Shown piece after piece: positions 19,975 to 31,917 of a DNA stretch of 40,172 nt (position 1 is its first letter; each line of letters begins with the position of its first letter). The notes beneath the pieces were generated by a model. It ran no database searches. It was not told the origin of the DNA and saw nothing but the letters and a program-made list of their open reading frames with translations. The translations under genes were made by a program, and so were the position numbers. Location: positions 1 to 40,172 of the forward strand of contig JAYMSP010000853.1 in NCBI GenBank assembly GCA_036897095.1, read 5' to 3'. Source of the stretch: Plantago elongata. Taxonomy: Eukaryota; Streptophyta; Magnoliopsida; Lamiales; Plantaginaceae.

Positions 19975-22890
19975 ATGGATGCAAGAGCCCATCAGTCTGG
20001 TTCAGCACAGTCGGGGGAATCGGCATTGGATTTAGAAAGAAATTCCTGCAATGGCCTTGATATTCCAGAAGCTAGTCCACCACCATTACAAGCCTTTGCA
20101 TCAGGTGGTCAGCTCTCGGAGAGCAGTGCAGCTTTCTTGTCATGGCCTTGCCGGATAGCTGATGCAGCAGAAGATAGGGCACATTACTTTGGGAATCTTC
20201 AGAAAAGGGTCTTACCTGAAATTCGGGGTAGTAGGCCAACAGGGTTTCAGGCTTCTACGTTGCTTGAATTGATGACCATTAGGGCATTTCACAGCAAACT
20301 TTTAAAGCGCTTCAGTCTTGGCACCGCTATTGGTTTCCGTATAAAGAAGGGTCACTTGACAGATATACCAGCTATACTTGTCTTTGTAGCTAGAAAAGTT
20401 AACAGACAGTGGCTCAGACCTTCTCACTGTCTACCAGACGCTCTTGAGGTTTGTTTACTTTTGTCTCTGTCTTAATGTCTATAACTTCTCACCTTTTATA
20501 AATCAAATTCAATATGTGAGAAGGGGTTTCTCATAATAGTGACTTCAGATGCAATTTTATCCTTTACAATTGGCGACTCATTCTAATTGTAATAAAGACT
20601 TCGTTTTGGATTTCTTCTTAGTGTATCTCACATAACTCGACTCCTTCCATTGTTGTCTATGCAGGCACCTGGAGGTGTTTGGTGTGATCTTGATGTCGTT
20701 GAATTTGCTTACTATGGGGCACCTGCAGCCACTCCAAAAGAACAATTATATACAGAACTTGTAGATGGCTTTGGTGGGAGTGATGCCTGCATTGGATCTG
20801 GTTCGCAGGTTGTAATCTTTTGCAGTTAAGAAAAGTAAATGCATTTAAACTGACTATGTGCCTTCAATTCTGTGATGTATGTCATCAAAGGAAATTTAGA
20901 TTTTCTGTTTTTCTGTAAGAAAAGAATCTCTCTGGTCCTAGCTGGTTAACTTGTTCAATTTCAAATAGCAAGTCACTAATTCAAGATGTTGTGTTGTGAT
21001 GGGTTGCCTCTCTTTGTGCGACCCAATTCAAGATGGACAGTTATAAATAGGCACGATGGAAAAGGGTGCAGTGTTGTATAACAAATTCTAAAGGCGCACA
21101 AGATGCATACAAGACACAATCGTGCCAACATGAAATCTGTCTATCTATCGTTTTCATGATTTAACATTTGCTTTCACATACCTGACTACTCTTTGTATCT
21201 CGTAGGTTGCAAGTCAAGAAACTTATGGAACCTTGGGTGCTATTGTTAAAAGCAGGACAGGCAATAGGCAGGTTGGGTTTGTCACTAACAGGCACGTGGC
21301 AGTCGATCTTGACTACCCAAGTCAGAAGATGTTTCACCCATTGCCCCCAAGTCTTGGACCAGGTGTCTATTTGGGTGCAGTGGAGAGGGCCACTTCATTC
21401 GTAACAGATAATCTATGGTATGGTATTTTTGCTGGAACAAATCCAGGTAAAGTTTACTCTAGTATATTCTACAAGAATTTTTTTTCTTAAATCTTTTTCT
21501 GAAAACTTGAAAGTCAATCCTGTTTTTAGCTTTTATTTTTCAAGGAGAAGGTTTTGAATCTTGTTGGGCCTTGACCATTCGATTATATTGTTTATGCAGA
21601 AACATTTGTCCGAGCTGATGGTGCTTTCATTCCTTTTGCTGAAGATTTTAACATGGCTAATGTGACAACACTAGTTAAAGGTGTAGGTGAAATAGGCGAT
21701 GTAAACACAATCGACTTACAGTCCCCTATTGGAAGTGTCGTTGGAAGGCAAGTTGTAAAAGTCGGAAGAAGCTCCGGCTTGACAACTGGGACCATAATGG
21801 CATACTCGCTCGAGTACAATGATGAAAAAGGGATTTGCTTATTTACCGATTTTCTTGTTGTTGGAGAGAATCAGCAGACTTTTGATCTTGAAGGTGACAG
21901 TGGAAGTCTCATTCTGTTGACGGATCAGAATGGGGGTAAGCCGCGTCCAGTAGGAATAATTTGGGGTGGGACAGCTAACCGAGGGCGATTAAAACTGAAA
22001 GCCGGTCAGCCTCCAGAGAATTGGACCAGTGGAGTTGATTTAGGGCGCCTTCTTGATGTCCTTGAACTTGATCTTATAGCATCTACTGAAGCACTTCAAG
22101 GTTCACCCTCTTTAACGATTTTTTTTTGTTTCCCTGGCTTCAGCAAGATTTTTTCCCTATTTGGTTTTCCCAGATTCCTGCATTCCTTCACATTTCAATT
22201 TCACAATCTCAATATGCTCTAGGGGAAGTTTTGGGAATTAATTCTGGAACTAATAGGCTTATCCATTTTAGTTCAAATAAGGCAAATGGGTTTTCTTAGG
22301 TTCCATTTGTTTGCCCCTCATGTCCTCCTAAAAAGCGTGCATGAAAATCAACAGAAGTATATGTACGAGCTAGTTACATTGTAATTTCCCATCTTTCTTT
22401 TCTCTTCTTTCCTTCTCCATGTCAAAAATATACTTCATGATTTGTCGTGATTGCCTTTGCTTTAATATCTGATGTCAATATAGGTGCATTGCAAGAACAT
22501 AGAAATGCATCATTAGCGCGAACTGATTCCACTGTTGCGGAATCGTCACCACAAGAGCAGGTCATTATAAAAGATGGATCTGATGAGCCACTTGCTGTGA
22601 GCATTCTCCAAGTTTCTACCAGCAGAGATACTCAGATGGTTCACATCCAGAATGATGAATTTCGTATAGAAACTGGTCCTGAAATGGCTCCGACTGTAGA
22701 GCACCAATTCATACCGAGCTTTTCATGCAAATCTCCAGTGAACAATCCATGTCAAGAAGAAAGCAATGTCATGGAAAACCTGGCAGTATTGCGAGATGAG
22801 TCTGAAGATGAGATTTCTGTTTCTTTGCAGTTAGGAGGTGAACATTCACCAGATCCTAAAAGAAGAAAGCTATCCAACTTACTTGAATAA
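19975..22890 (+). CDS. NARROW LEAF 1-like serine protease (trypsin-like family)
   Basis: Exons are 19975-20448, 20665-20808, 21206-21446, 21600-22100 and 22484-22890, giving 588 residues. It belongs to the plant NAL1 family. Rice NAL1 is a nuclear/cytosolic protease that affects leaf width, vein pattern and auxin/TOPLESS-related growth. The catalytic triad is visible as His236 in TNRHVAVD, Asp293 in FVRADGAF and Ser387 in LEGDSGS; the Asp-to-Ser spacing of 94 equals that of rice NAL1 as I recall it. Conserved blocks include STLLELMTIRAFHSK, SLGTAIGFRIKKG, ETYGTLGAIVKSRTGNRQVG and GQPPENWTSGVDLGRLL. The C-terminal 140 residues are acidic/serine-rich and end with a basic PDPKRRKLS patch, a possible nuclear signal. 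The family start MDRxR is here GTG-GAT-AGG (19960); the first ATG is five codons later, after an in-frame TGA at 19954. Confidence 0.92.
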
Positions 22891-23502
22891 TGACGAGTGG
22901 ATCCCTTTCCCTTTTTGTTTGTAAATTAATCTATTGGTTATTGATTACAGAATCAAGTATTCGGCTAAGGCTTAAGGCTACTATTAATGTCTAGCAAGTG
23001 TGGATGAAGGCGAAGGATGCGGAGAAAATACTCTCATTTTGTTGCATCATTTTCGCCATTGCCCTGTAAAAGCTCATGAAGCATATGATGAAACTGTAGA
23101 TATGCTAGAAATGTATATGATCAAGAATCATCAAAATATTTCATTGTTTAATGGAAGTGGATTATGTGTTAATTTCAACCTCACTTTCTAAAGCCATTTT
23201 AAATACTGCACTACTCTTCAAGCTCAGTTGTTAACGTAGTAAATGCGAAACACCAAATTGTAACCGGTGATTCTTTTTGTTTTTTTACATTTTACAAGAT
23301 TATATACAGCCAACAGGTGTTTATCTCCTTTGAATACAGCAACTTTTATTACAGTGGTACAGTGATGATAAAACGCAGGTCATTACTAATATTTACATAG
23401 AGTAAAAGGAGTATTACAGGACTTGTACCAGGTAATAATAGCACACGAATTCTTTCAGAGGTTTTATGTACAGAGCACAAGAAAAGCAAATTGCAATGCT
23501 TT
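22891..23502. other. Region between convergent NAL1-like and LCAT-like genes
   Basis: It holds the 3' UTRs of both genes. The part at about 23353-23417 is one arm of an inverted repeat whose other arm lies in the last LCAT intron (see 23350-24074). No extra gene was seen. Confidence 0.6.
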
Positions 23503-24074
23503 CTAGGCACTTGTTGAGATTGACATAGCATTAAGCTCCACATGCGTTTTACCATGATTCTGGGGCTGAACTGTGACAGTGGCATGAGCCTCTTCCTGCA
23601 AAGTTTTGTCCCCTCCAACATGAGACACGGTAATTGTACCGACCAAAGGCTTCTTGTTAGCTGTGTCTTCTTCACTCTCTTGGTCTTCACCAACAACTTC
23701 CCATTCTTCTCTGAGAGAAGTAACTTGCAAACCATTTGCTTTGAATGTTTCCATGTCGAAAGCTGTAGGTAGAATCACATAATCATTAACAGGATTGTAG
23801 AAAGGATCATGATCAGCCTTCAGCCAGTGCTTGAGGATTCTGAACACATGACGATCACAAAGGATCCCTCGGTGATCTCCAGGGACTCCAACTCTTGCTT
23901 CCGCACGAAGCCCATCAGCCTGAAAGAGATGACAGTAAATATTAGTAATGACCTGTGGTTTATCATCACTGTAATACTCCTATTATTCTATGTAATGTTG
24001 TAATACTCCTATTATTCTATGTAATATACTCCTATTATTCTATGTAAATATTACATAGAATAATAGGAGTATTA
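23350..24074. repeat. Inverted repeat bracketing the last LCAT exon, with a hairpin cluster
   Basis: The left arm at about 23357-23395 and the right arm at about 23934-23974 are inverted copies: TACAGTGATGATAAA and CAGGTCATTACTAATAT appear on the left, and their reverse complements on the right. Beside the right arm, the word TACTCCTATTATTCTATGTAA is repeated three times (near 23975, 24004 and 24027) and then occurs inverted at 24051-24072, making a near-perfect 22-base hairpin with a three-base loop. A diverged copy of the same word (TTACATAGAGTAAAAGGAGTA) lies at 23393-23413. The last coding exon (23503-23919) lies between the arms. Confidence 0.75.
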
Positions 24075-27000
24075 CAGTAAGTCAGCATGCAGTTCAAGGA
24101 GTTAAAAACTCTTCTCCGAATTGTTTATTACTACTTTTCTTTCGCCGTGAACGTTTAGAGCATGTTTCTTTTGACGCTTGCTTAACCATTTAACTAAAGT
24201 TCCAGATCTAGGCACACGTCAAATAAGCAAAAAGGCAGTTTACCTTAGCAGATTCCATTGGCACAGTTCCATCACCATCAACACGTACGTACTTGGCCTG
24301 CAGTCAGAAAAGAATTGTAACTTCAGCATGATTCCAATTTCCATTTTACGTAAATCATCTCAAACAATCAAATAGAACAGATAGATAGTCATGGCAGATT
24401 AGCACAAGGGTTCATCATTTTTTACCAGAAGGGTAGGCACTTCTCGCAAATCAGAAATAGGGGCAGCTTCACTTCCATAACTGCAACATTGACCCAGGAG
24501 AAAAGTTATAATCATGCAGTTCAGTACATTTGAGATGCAGACAAAAAATGTGAGATTTTAATAGGCTATAATTACCATAGACTATGAGGTGTCTCGTTAT
24601 TTGTGCCATATATATTGTAGAATCTGATTTGATCAGGGACCTTAGCAGAGCTCATCAATCTGCGTGTCTCATTGGCCCATTTCAATATCTCCAGATTAAA
24701 TGGAACATGCAGATCAGAACCAGCATAATTCACCTGCATATATGATCTAAAACATGTAATCTGATCTTAAGTCATTAAAAAGCCCTATGATTGAATTGGA
24801 GAACAAACCGGTTACATAGAAGCCAATAATGCTGAATCGACAAAATTTTGTCTAACAAATGCTTGTACGTTTGTCAGTTGTCATTGTGTTCCTCGGTAGC
24901 AATCAACCTTTTTTCCCACCTAAGCTATAAACCCAATCTTAATTTGGTAATGATCCTTTCCATGCAAATGTTACTTCCGTAAAAAAATTAACTTCCATTT
25001 ATTAGATGCTGCCAAATATAATTTTCAACATTCATATAGTAAGTACTACTGTTACGTGGACATCACCGATTTTCCTAAAATCTGTAAGAAAATCATTCAG
25101 CAAAAAGGATAGTGCTCAAACTATAGCAAGGAATAAATAAGCAAGGTGCGAGAAAGAATTGCTGCTGCACATATTCATACTTACTCCTAAAGACAAGACT
25201 TTTAACTTGTTAATATTACATAAACTCATAAAGTATGTAATAAACTAAGGTTCATAACTTCAAACACCATTCTTGTATCTATATAACAGACATTTCTAAC
25301 CTTATTGATTGAAAGAGCTTCCATCATGATTGGTATAGCTTCTACAGGATCATAAGACTCCAGCATTACAGTGGAATTTTCATCACTGTCCAGTTTCTTT
25401 CTCCAGATTTCAAGAAGCGGCGGGTGTTCCCATTTAAAATCTAAACATGCCATCAGCTCATAAATCGAAGGGCATTCAAGAAGCTGAAAACATAACAATA
25501 TTTAGTCATGTCAGAAGAATAGAAATGTTAGAAGATATATCATGAATGAAGTCTATCCTTCAGTATAAATGCAGATGCTGAGAAATATAGTCGCAACTAA
25601 AACCCAACCCAAGCAAACACAGAGAACTCCAGGTATTCATTTTTTTTATAACGGCTAAAGGGTGACTCGAACCCCTGACCTATTGGTTGGAAGTGAAACA
25701 TCTTACCAATTGAGCTGCACTTTGTTTGTCAGAGAACTCCAGGAATTGATAGTGATTGAACAGATATAATTGTATTGGAGCTCAAGCGTCAGGTGAATGA
25801 GAGCAACCAAACAAAGTAAAAGTAGTTTTCCCTCATACAAACAAAATACGAACAGATGGATGGCATGATTGAGAGTAAAGGAAGGGAACTCAAACGGAAA
25901 AAGCAGCTGAATTACATACCAGTTGCTGCATACTCCATTTCGAAATAAAAAAGTTCTGTTCCCACCCATCAACAAATGAACATCCATTCAAGAATGCGGA
26001 AGTTATATATCCAGGTGCACCTTATATTAACCAATTTGAAAGGTAACAATCGTCAGTCGAAACATCAAAGTAGAAGTAAACTAATTATCTAACACATGAC
26101 CAAAGAAAGATGGGCTTCAAAGATATACCTCGAAATGGAGCAGCTATTGCAATCCAACTTTTCACGTATTTCTCAAAGAGCTGTAAAATAAGACAGCCGA
26201 TATTAAATGACGAATTGTTCCAAAATATAGTATTCCCTCCGTCCCATAACTAATGCCACATTTGCTTTTGGGCACGGAGATTAATGTAGATTCAATGAGC
26301 TGTGAGAATTAATATATTGCACATGGGTTGAGTTCGCCAAAAAAAGGAAAGGTTACATTTGTTGTGTGATGGATATAAATTAGAATATATCTGAGGACAG
26401 AAGGAGTAGCAAACGATGAAGCAAAATTTATCAAGCAGCTAAGGAAAAGTAAGTTATTACATCAGTGTGCAGGCTCATGAAGCATTTTGTCAAAAGACCA
26501 CCCATAGAGTGACTTATTATGGTTATTTTTCTTCCACCAGATGCAGTATATACAGATTCGAGCTTTGCTGCCAGGCGGTCCAGAGTTTCTTGAAACCTGA
26601 AAACGGTAGCAGCGGTATAAGCCTAAAACATCAAAGCCACAGACCTAAAAAAGAACTATAAATCCTGTACTAATCACAACAAAATCCATCTCGATCTGCT
26701 AAATACATTGCAAATCTATCCTATCAAGGAAAATTGTAGAGCCCAATTCATAACGTTTAAATGTCAGACAGTTACCGATTACTCTGTCGGAAATCATATC
26801 CGAAACCAAAGAGCGTAGTTCCCTCTTTGTACCCCCATTTCTGAAGCTCGACAATCATGTCATGGAAATAATATACACAATCACTCCCAATGATCTGCAA
26901 AGGACCAAAAAGACAGAGTTCAAGTTCACGAAAGATGAACAAGCCCAAAGACAATTTAGTGAAGCGTTTCTACATTAAAATGTGCAATTCACAAAAAACT

Positions 27001-27551
27001 AACAGAATCAGTTATTCACCATATCAGGATCCAACATATCAATTGCATAGAGTCCATGCCTGTCCTCGGGTACCTCTATATGTGTGTCAGCATCTAAGGT
27101 CAATGTACTACCTGTTCCAAATTTCCAATCATTGTTTCAGTAATCCCAACTACTTCTGTTTACAATTTCTCGAATTAAAGCTGAATAATCCAATAAAAAC
27201 CCTTAGGAAGTACTTGTACAACTAAAATTAAAAAAATCAAGTTAAGCAATCAAATTCCATAAAAATCAAGTCTTTCAATGAAAATTGGTAAAAGCAAGGA
27301 CCTGTTTCAGGATCAAACCGAGACCAAAGCTTCTGGCGAAACTCATGATCAGCACCAAGGATCCGGACCCAGATCCGCTCCTTATTGCCCGTTTTCTCAT
27401 CAACAGCGTTAAGAATCGAACCGGCGATACCAGGAACAAGGAGAACCGGGTCGAGGGTCGGGTCAACGAAAGCCTGCTCTTCACTGTTCTTCCTTAGGAG
27501 CTTGAGAAGCTGTTCGACAGACTTTACTATGTCCTCCAATAACACCGCCAT
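23503..27551 (-). CDS. LCAT4: Lecithin:cholesterol acyltransferase-like 4 (phospholipase A type), eleven exons
   Basis: Exons in order are 27302-27551, 27020-27111, 26776-26894, 26461-26596, 26129-26180, 25920-26020, 25301-25483, 24576-24733, 24426-24480, 24244-24297 and 23503-23919, giving 538 residues (Arabidopsis LCAT4 is about 535). It is an alpha/beta-hydrolase of the LCAT family; plant LCAT-like 3/4 proteins act as phospholipase A on membrane lipids. Seen: DPVLLVPGIAGSILNAV near the N terminus (lid/oxyanion region), FGFGYDFRQSN, nucleophile Ser184 in ISHSMGG, the acid in VDGDGTVP (Asp389/391) and His416 in GDHRGIL. The tail NPVNDYVILPTAF...ATVTVQPQNHGKTHVELNAMS matches the plant LCAT4 C terminus. 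No signal peptide was seen. Introns carry a Stowaway-like MITE (intron 4), a tRNA-derived retroposon (intron 6) and a hairpin cluster (intron 10). Confidence 0.95.
25620..25749 (-). mobile_element. Very short tRNA-derived retroposon (SINE-like), copy B, with 20-base target-site duplication
   Basis: CAGAGAACTCCAGG plus ATT-A bases (25620-25639) recur at 25730-25749 with 18 of 20 positions equal, flanking a 90-base insert. On the minus strand the insert has an A-box-like AGCTCAATTGGTAAG, a B-box-like GGGGTTCGAGTC at tRNA spacing, and an eight-base A tail next to the duplication. This is the full anatomy of a target-primed retroposon, reduced to a tRNA-like head plus tail. It sits in intron 6 of the LCAT4 gene, in the same transcriptional sense. 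Confidence 0.75.
26231..26408. mobile_element. Stowaway-type MITE in LCAT4 intron 4
   Basis: The element starts with TATTCCCTCCGTCCCATAA and ends with GGACAGAAGGAGTA, the typical (TA)CTCCCTCCGTCCC inverted ends of Tc1/mariner-derived Stowaway elements, with TA at both edges. At about 178 bases, it carries no coding frame. Confidence 0.75.
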
Positions 27552-28838
27552 GATTCTGAATTTATGATAATATTTTCCCCCAACTCGAATTCACCAAAAC
27601 CTAGGGTCGATTGGGCGGTGATGAATTTAGTTAGGATCGTTCTTTTTCTGATAAGTAGTTGTTAATTTTGGTATTGTGGTGTATGTACAGAGGTGGATTT
27701 TGGTGTGACGTAATGTATACGCAGAGGAAACTTTTTGGGGGAATTGATTGATTGATTAATTTCTGGAGAAAAGAAAAAATGGCGGAGGCTAGTGGTGGCT
27801 GAGGAGAGCCGTCAAAGAATGGGGAGATAGATGATGATGATGATAAGAACGTAATCCAAAAGCCTTGCAGAATATTAGCATTTAACCCATAGGTTTTTGT
27901 AATTGCATTTTTGCCCTATTAGTTTTTGAAATGTCAAATGGTTACATTTTCAAGCAACTTTAAAACATGTTTTGGGATTTGCTATCAAATAAAAACCAAG
28001 AAGACTTGGTTAAAAGCATTCTTTTAAAAATTAACTTCAATTTTTGACTCTATAGCAAATACTCCCCAAGTAATAATGCTCACATGCAACTCCCGATGGT
28101 GCTTATCACAAACAAATTGTATCAGTTTTTTTAGTATTATGCAAGTAAACTTATATTTTCAATGATTTGAGTAGATCAAGGAGAGTTTAACTTAAGTATT
28201 GTGAAATAGTTTCCTGCTCCTGCCAACTGCCAAGCATGGTAATTGAATTGCTCCGGGGTCTTTGATAGATCAGAAGAACCCAACATTTCAACCTCTTTCT
28301 AGCAATTTAGCTGATGATTCCTCTTAAATCTATAACAATCCCGATGGGAACAGGCCTTCAGTCACACACACACTCACACTGATCATAGGAGCCAAAATTC
28401 CGCCAGTTTAAGAAAATTGGAGATGAGCCCATAGTGTGTAGTCACAGTACCTACCAAAAGAATTGTAGCTAGTGTGCCCAAGTAGTCATGTAGTGTTAAC
28501 AGAGATGTTTCTTTGATCTGGGAATGTTTCTTTTTACAAATGGGCAAGTCCATAAGAAATGGACTTTCGAAGATGCTGTCTTGGTTCTGAAACTCCACCA
28601 GTGACAACATACATCCGTCCATATAAAGTGAATAGTAGAACATCAATGGCTCAACTATACTGGTTTCATAAATTAATTAATCATCTAACAATAAAGTATT
28701 GTACTGTACATATTCATTCGATACTCCTTTTCATATTTGGAAAAAGATGCACCAGACCTATAAACGTCTCTGCAAGTTATCTATTTTGCCGAATTATAAA
28801 CAGGTAATAACAAAATTGGTAGACTTTACCAGTGCATA
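27552..28838. other. LCAT4 promoter and 3' region of the glycosyltransferase gene
   Basis: No gene was seen. The first 300 bases contain the LCAT4 promoter/leader. The rest is AT-rich spacer plus, near 28839, the glycosyltransferase 3' UTR. A short GATGAT run is present near 27833. Confidence 0.5.
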
Positions 28839-31800
28839 TTACATAACATCAGAGCAACGGATGCAATATCGGTTCATAAGCTTAAAAACAAGGCTCTCAG
28901 GCTCTGGAATTAGGGCAGATGTTAAACTGTTCCATAAATGAACAGTGGCCGAATGCTTCAATATTTTGCTGAACAGAGCATCATCTTCAAGTTTTTCAGC
29001 CTCTGTTCCGGGTGCAGAGAAGTATCTGTGACATATTTTACGATATCAGGTATGACACATGTATATTAAACTAGAAATTGTGCTTGTCATAGCCACCAAA
29101 AAAGCTAGTAGAAATTGTAAAGTACGCAAATAATAGAACTGAAATTGAGATCACAGCCGTACAGCAGAATGAGATGGTTGGCAAAATTCTAGGATTAGTT
29201 ACTAACTTGGCACAAAAACTGGTAGGAAGGGGATTTTTGCTCGATTAGAAAACAGTATGGCATGGTATTCAGATATTATAAAGCTACAAAGTCTACATTA
29301 GTGGGAAACGTACCTTTGAATGTTATCATGACCAAGTGGGAAAAAGACAATAGATGGTTGCAACTCAAGCTCTGTATTTATATCAGTATTTTCTTCATTA
29401 CCCAAAAAGTTGTTGACTACTCTGGTCAAGAGGTCAGCTCCATTCCACCGCAGTTTATTGTCATCATATGATGCATAAAACTCCTCCAAACATCTCAAAA
29501 TAAAAGAACTGCACCCACCAAATGAGAAAATTTCACCTATTAGATATTATTATGAAGTGCTTGGGTTTTGTGTGAGGGAAGGGGTTCAATTAAACCCCAT
29601 TGGATTTGGAATCACTCCTTTAGAACTTGGTGTGATGTATGTTGCATGCATGGCGTTTTGGTCCAAAATTGTTAAAGAAATAGGTGTAGGAAGATTCAAA
29701 ATTTCACATAACTCCAACATTTTCATAACTCAAAATGATGAATTTCAAATATATACATACATTTGATAATGGCAATGCCAAATTGGATAAATTAAGAAGA
29801 AATTGTCATGTGATGTAGTAAAAAAGAAAATCACCTAAGGAGCATATAACATCTGATTAGATATTCATCAAAGCCTACTCTTCATGAAGAAGACACAAAA
29901 TTATTTACATACGACATGAAGAAGGAACATAGAATTACCTGTGCTTTCTAAATACCATCACGGCACCATTCAAAGTTTTTCCAGCAACCTCATCCTCAAA
30001 TCCGGCAGTATTGTTGAGATTAGATAATGGTTTCAACACTATCACATCAGAATCAAGATAAGTTCCCCCATACCTACAATTTACCAGTTCAAGAAGGATC
30101 AGTGGTGCATTCATAGTGAAACTAATTGTCACGGGATAAATAGACACAAGGACTCTGAAATTCTTCATTTTACGTTTACCACTTAAAGTTCTAACACAGA
30201 ATAATCCAAAAATCTCAAAGAATACTTTATCTTTAGTAGCATGGCAATTAGTAACAAACTGTCCACAAATATATATTGGCACACTGTAGCACATGCCTCA
30301 AAATTATGATGCAACTTAAAGATCTAAAAATATGCTACTCTACGTTGGAAAGGACTGGTATCTAATGTACACTTAGAATTGAGGATTGCTGGAACAACAT
30401 GATCGATAGTTCTGGCACAGCATTCATCAGTTACAGAAGAAAGAGAACATGTGTATCATATCGTGCTATTTTTAACTTTGATTTCTTACTTGTAGAGGCC
30501 GGCTAGCCTGATTAGTTCGCTGTAGTGAGTTGGATAATGCTTTGTCTTCTTCCAATCATGCCAGACTGAAGCAAATATATGTGCTGGTGTATCTTTCAGT
30601 AGATCATCAAGATTTGGCATTGCAACAGCTACCTTATATCTGAACAAGACAAAAGGCAAATATCTTCACTCCTAGTAATCCAATTACACTCCATAACAAC
30701 TAAGACTAGACTAAGAACCAAAGTGTATGCAAACCAAGATTTCATACGCAATAAATTTACCCGTCTTTCACAAACGCACTAAAGAAATTAAGCTCTATTG
30801 TTTCAGAGAACACCACCACACACGCATCCGGGTGATGATATAACAGGCTTTCCAGCCCCCTCTGCTGCCTAACACCAAACATCCATGCTGGCGAATTCCA
30901 AACCATAAACACTCGCATACTACACTTCCCTCTCCTAAAAAAAGCATCCATAAAATTCCCAAACGACAACCTCCCATCCAACCCCGGATAGTATCCCCAC
31001 CTCTTCCCATCCGCGTAATACAATCTCTCATGACCATTTCCTAAAGTTCTCCTCTCAGCCCCCTTAGCGGAGCTAATACTCTTTTTCACAACATCCCCCT
31101 CATCATCATGAACCGACAGCGTCTTCTTAACCATAAACGGTGTATTCTTAAACTCATTGAGAACACCCTTCAGATAAATCCTATCACCCCTAGTCAACCC
31201 AGTCACACCAGCTCCATCCGGATCCTGCAAAATCGGATTACTCAACGGATTCAACACCTCCACATTCGACTTAAACATCTTATCCTTCCTCAAAAAATCC
31301 CCCTTCTTCTCAAACCAATCCCCCCACCCCTCCCTCAACACCGACCCCTTCAACAACAACACATCCTCAAACTTCCTCATATCACTCATCCTCTTCCTCA
31401 ACTTCTCATCAACCAACACATCATCCGAACCGAATGCAACCTCGCCGCGACCATCAAGCCCCAAATCAGCCGACAACTTCGCGCTGAACGGCACGTAGTC
31501 CTCCCACTCCTCAATCGACCTCCGATTAAACGATCTACGCACCGCACCTGTCACAGGGTCAAAAAAGTAATTAAACGATGACGAAATTAGGTTTTGGCTA
31601 TTTTGCGAAGTGGCATCTTCGTCTTCCTCTTCAGCGAGGGTTTCCTCGGTGTTGGAGCTGGTGTTGAGGAGGACGTCGTCGTCGAGCTCGTCGATGCGAT
31701 CGTCGGTGGATTTGGAAGTGAAGAGGGGATCGGAGTCGAGATCGTCGAGGAGAGGGTCGTAGGAGGAGTCGTGGTGAGGGTGTTGGGGAGGGGAGGTGAA

Positions 31801-31917
31801 GAATGAGAGGCGGCTGTGGAGGAGACCGACGGAGACGAGGAGTAGAACCGCCGCGAGTAGGGCGCAGATGTGGGCGCCGTAACGGGGGCGCCGCCGTGTG
31901 CGCAGGTGCCGGAGCAT
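28839..31917 (-). CDS. Alpha-1,4-glycosyltransferase family protein, type II membrane (Golgi-type), five exons
   Basis: Exons in order are 30761-31917, 30490-30639, 29939-30073, 29314-29508 and 28839-29025, giving 607 residues. The start is ATG at 31917; an upstream GTG frame is closed by TGA just before it. Topology: a basic cytosolic tail (MLRHLRTRRRPRYG), one membrane anchor (about 15-35), then a very acidic Asp/Glu/Ser stem (about 45-110). The catalytic part has RKGKCSMRVFMVWNSPAWMFGVRQQRGLESLLYHHPDACVVVFSE, SELIRLAGLYKYGGTYLDSDVIVLKPL with the metal-binding DxD (Asp443-Ser-Asp445), and a C-terminal Gb3-synthase-like region (LRWNGADLLTRVV...LFSKILKHSATVHLWNS). Donor and acceptor sugars cannot be told from sequence. 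It resembles the protein encoded by Arabidopsis At4g19900. Exon 1 is markedly C-rich on the plus strand compared with its surroundings. Confidence 0.92.

Noticed and set aside
25640-25730. Functional tRNA gene on the minus strand
   Set aside because: The A and B boxes are present, but the acceptor stem does not pair, there is an A-tail, and it is flanked by a target-site duplication; a retroposon explains it better.
29557-29766. MITE-like insertion in the glycosyltransferase intron 3
   Set aside because: Some words resemble the hAT-like elements (GGGGTT...CATTGGATTTGG), but I could not find matching terminal inverted repeats or a target duplication.
31108-31581. 157-residue plus-strand open frame
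   Set aside because: It is antisense to the first exon of the glycosyltransferase, and its His/Ile/Leu/Pro-rich composition is the mirror of that exon's codons.
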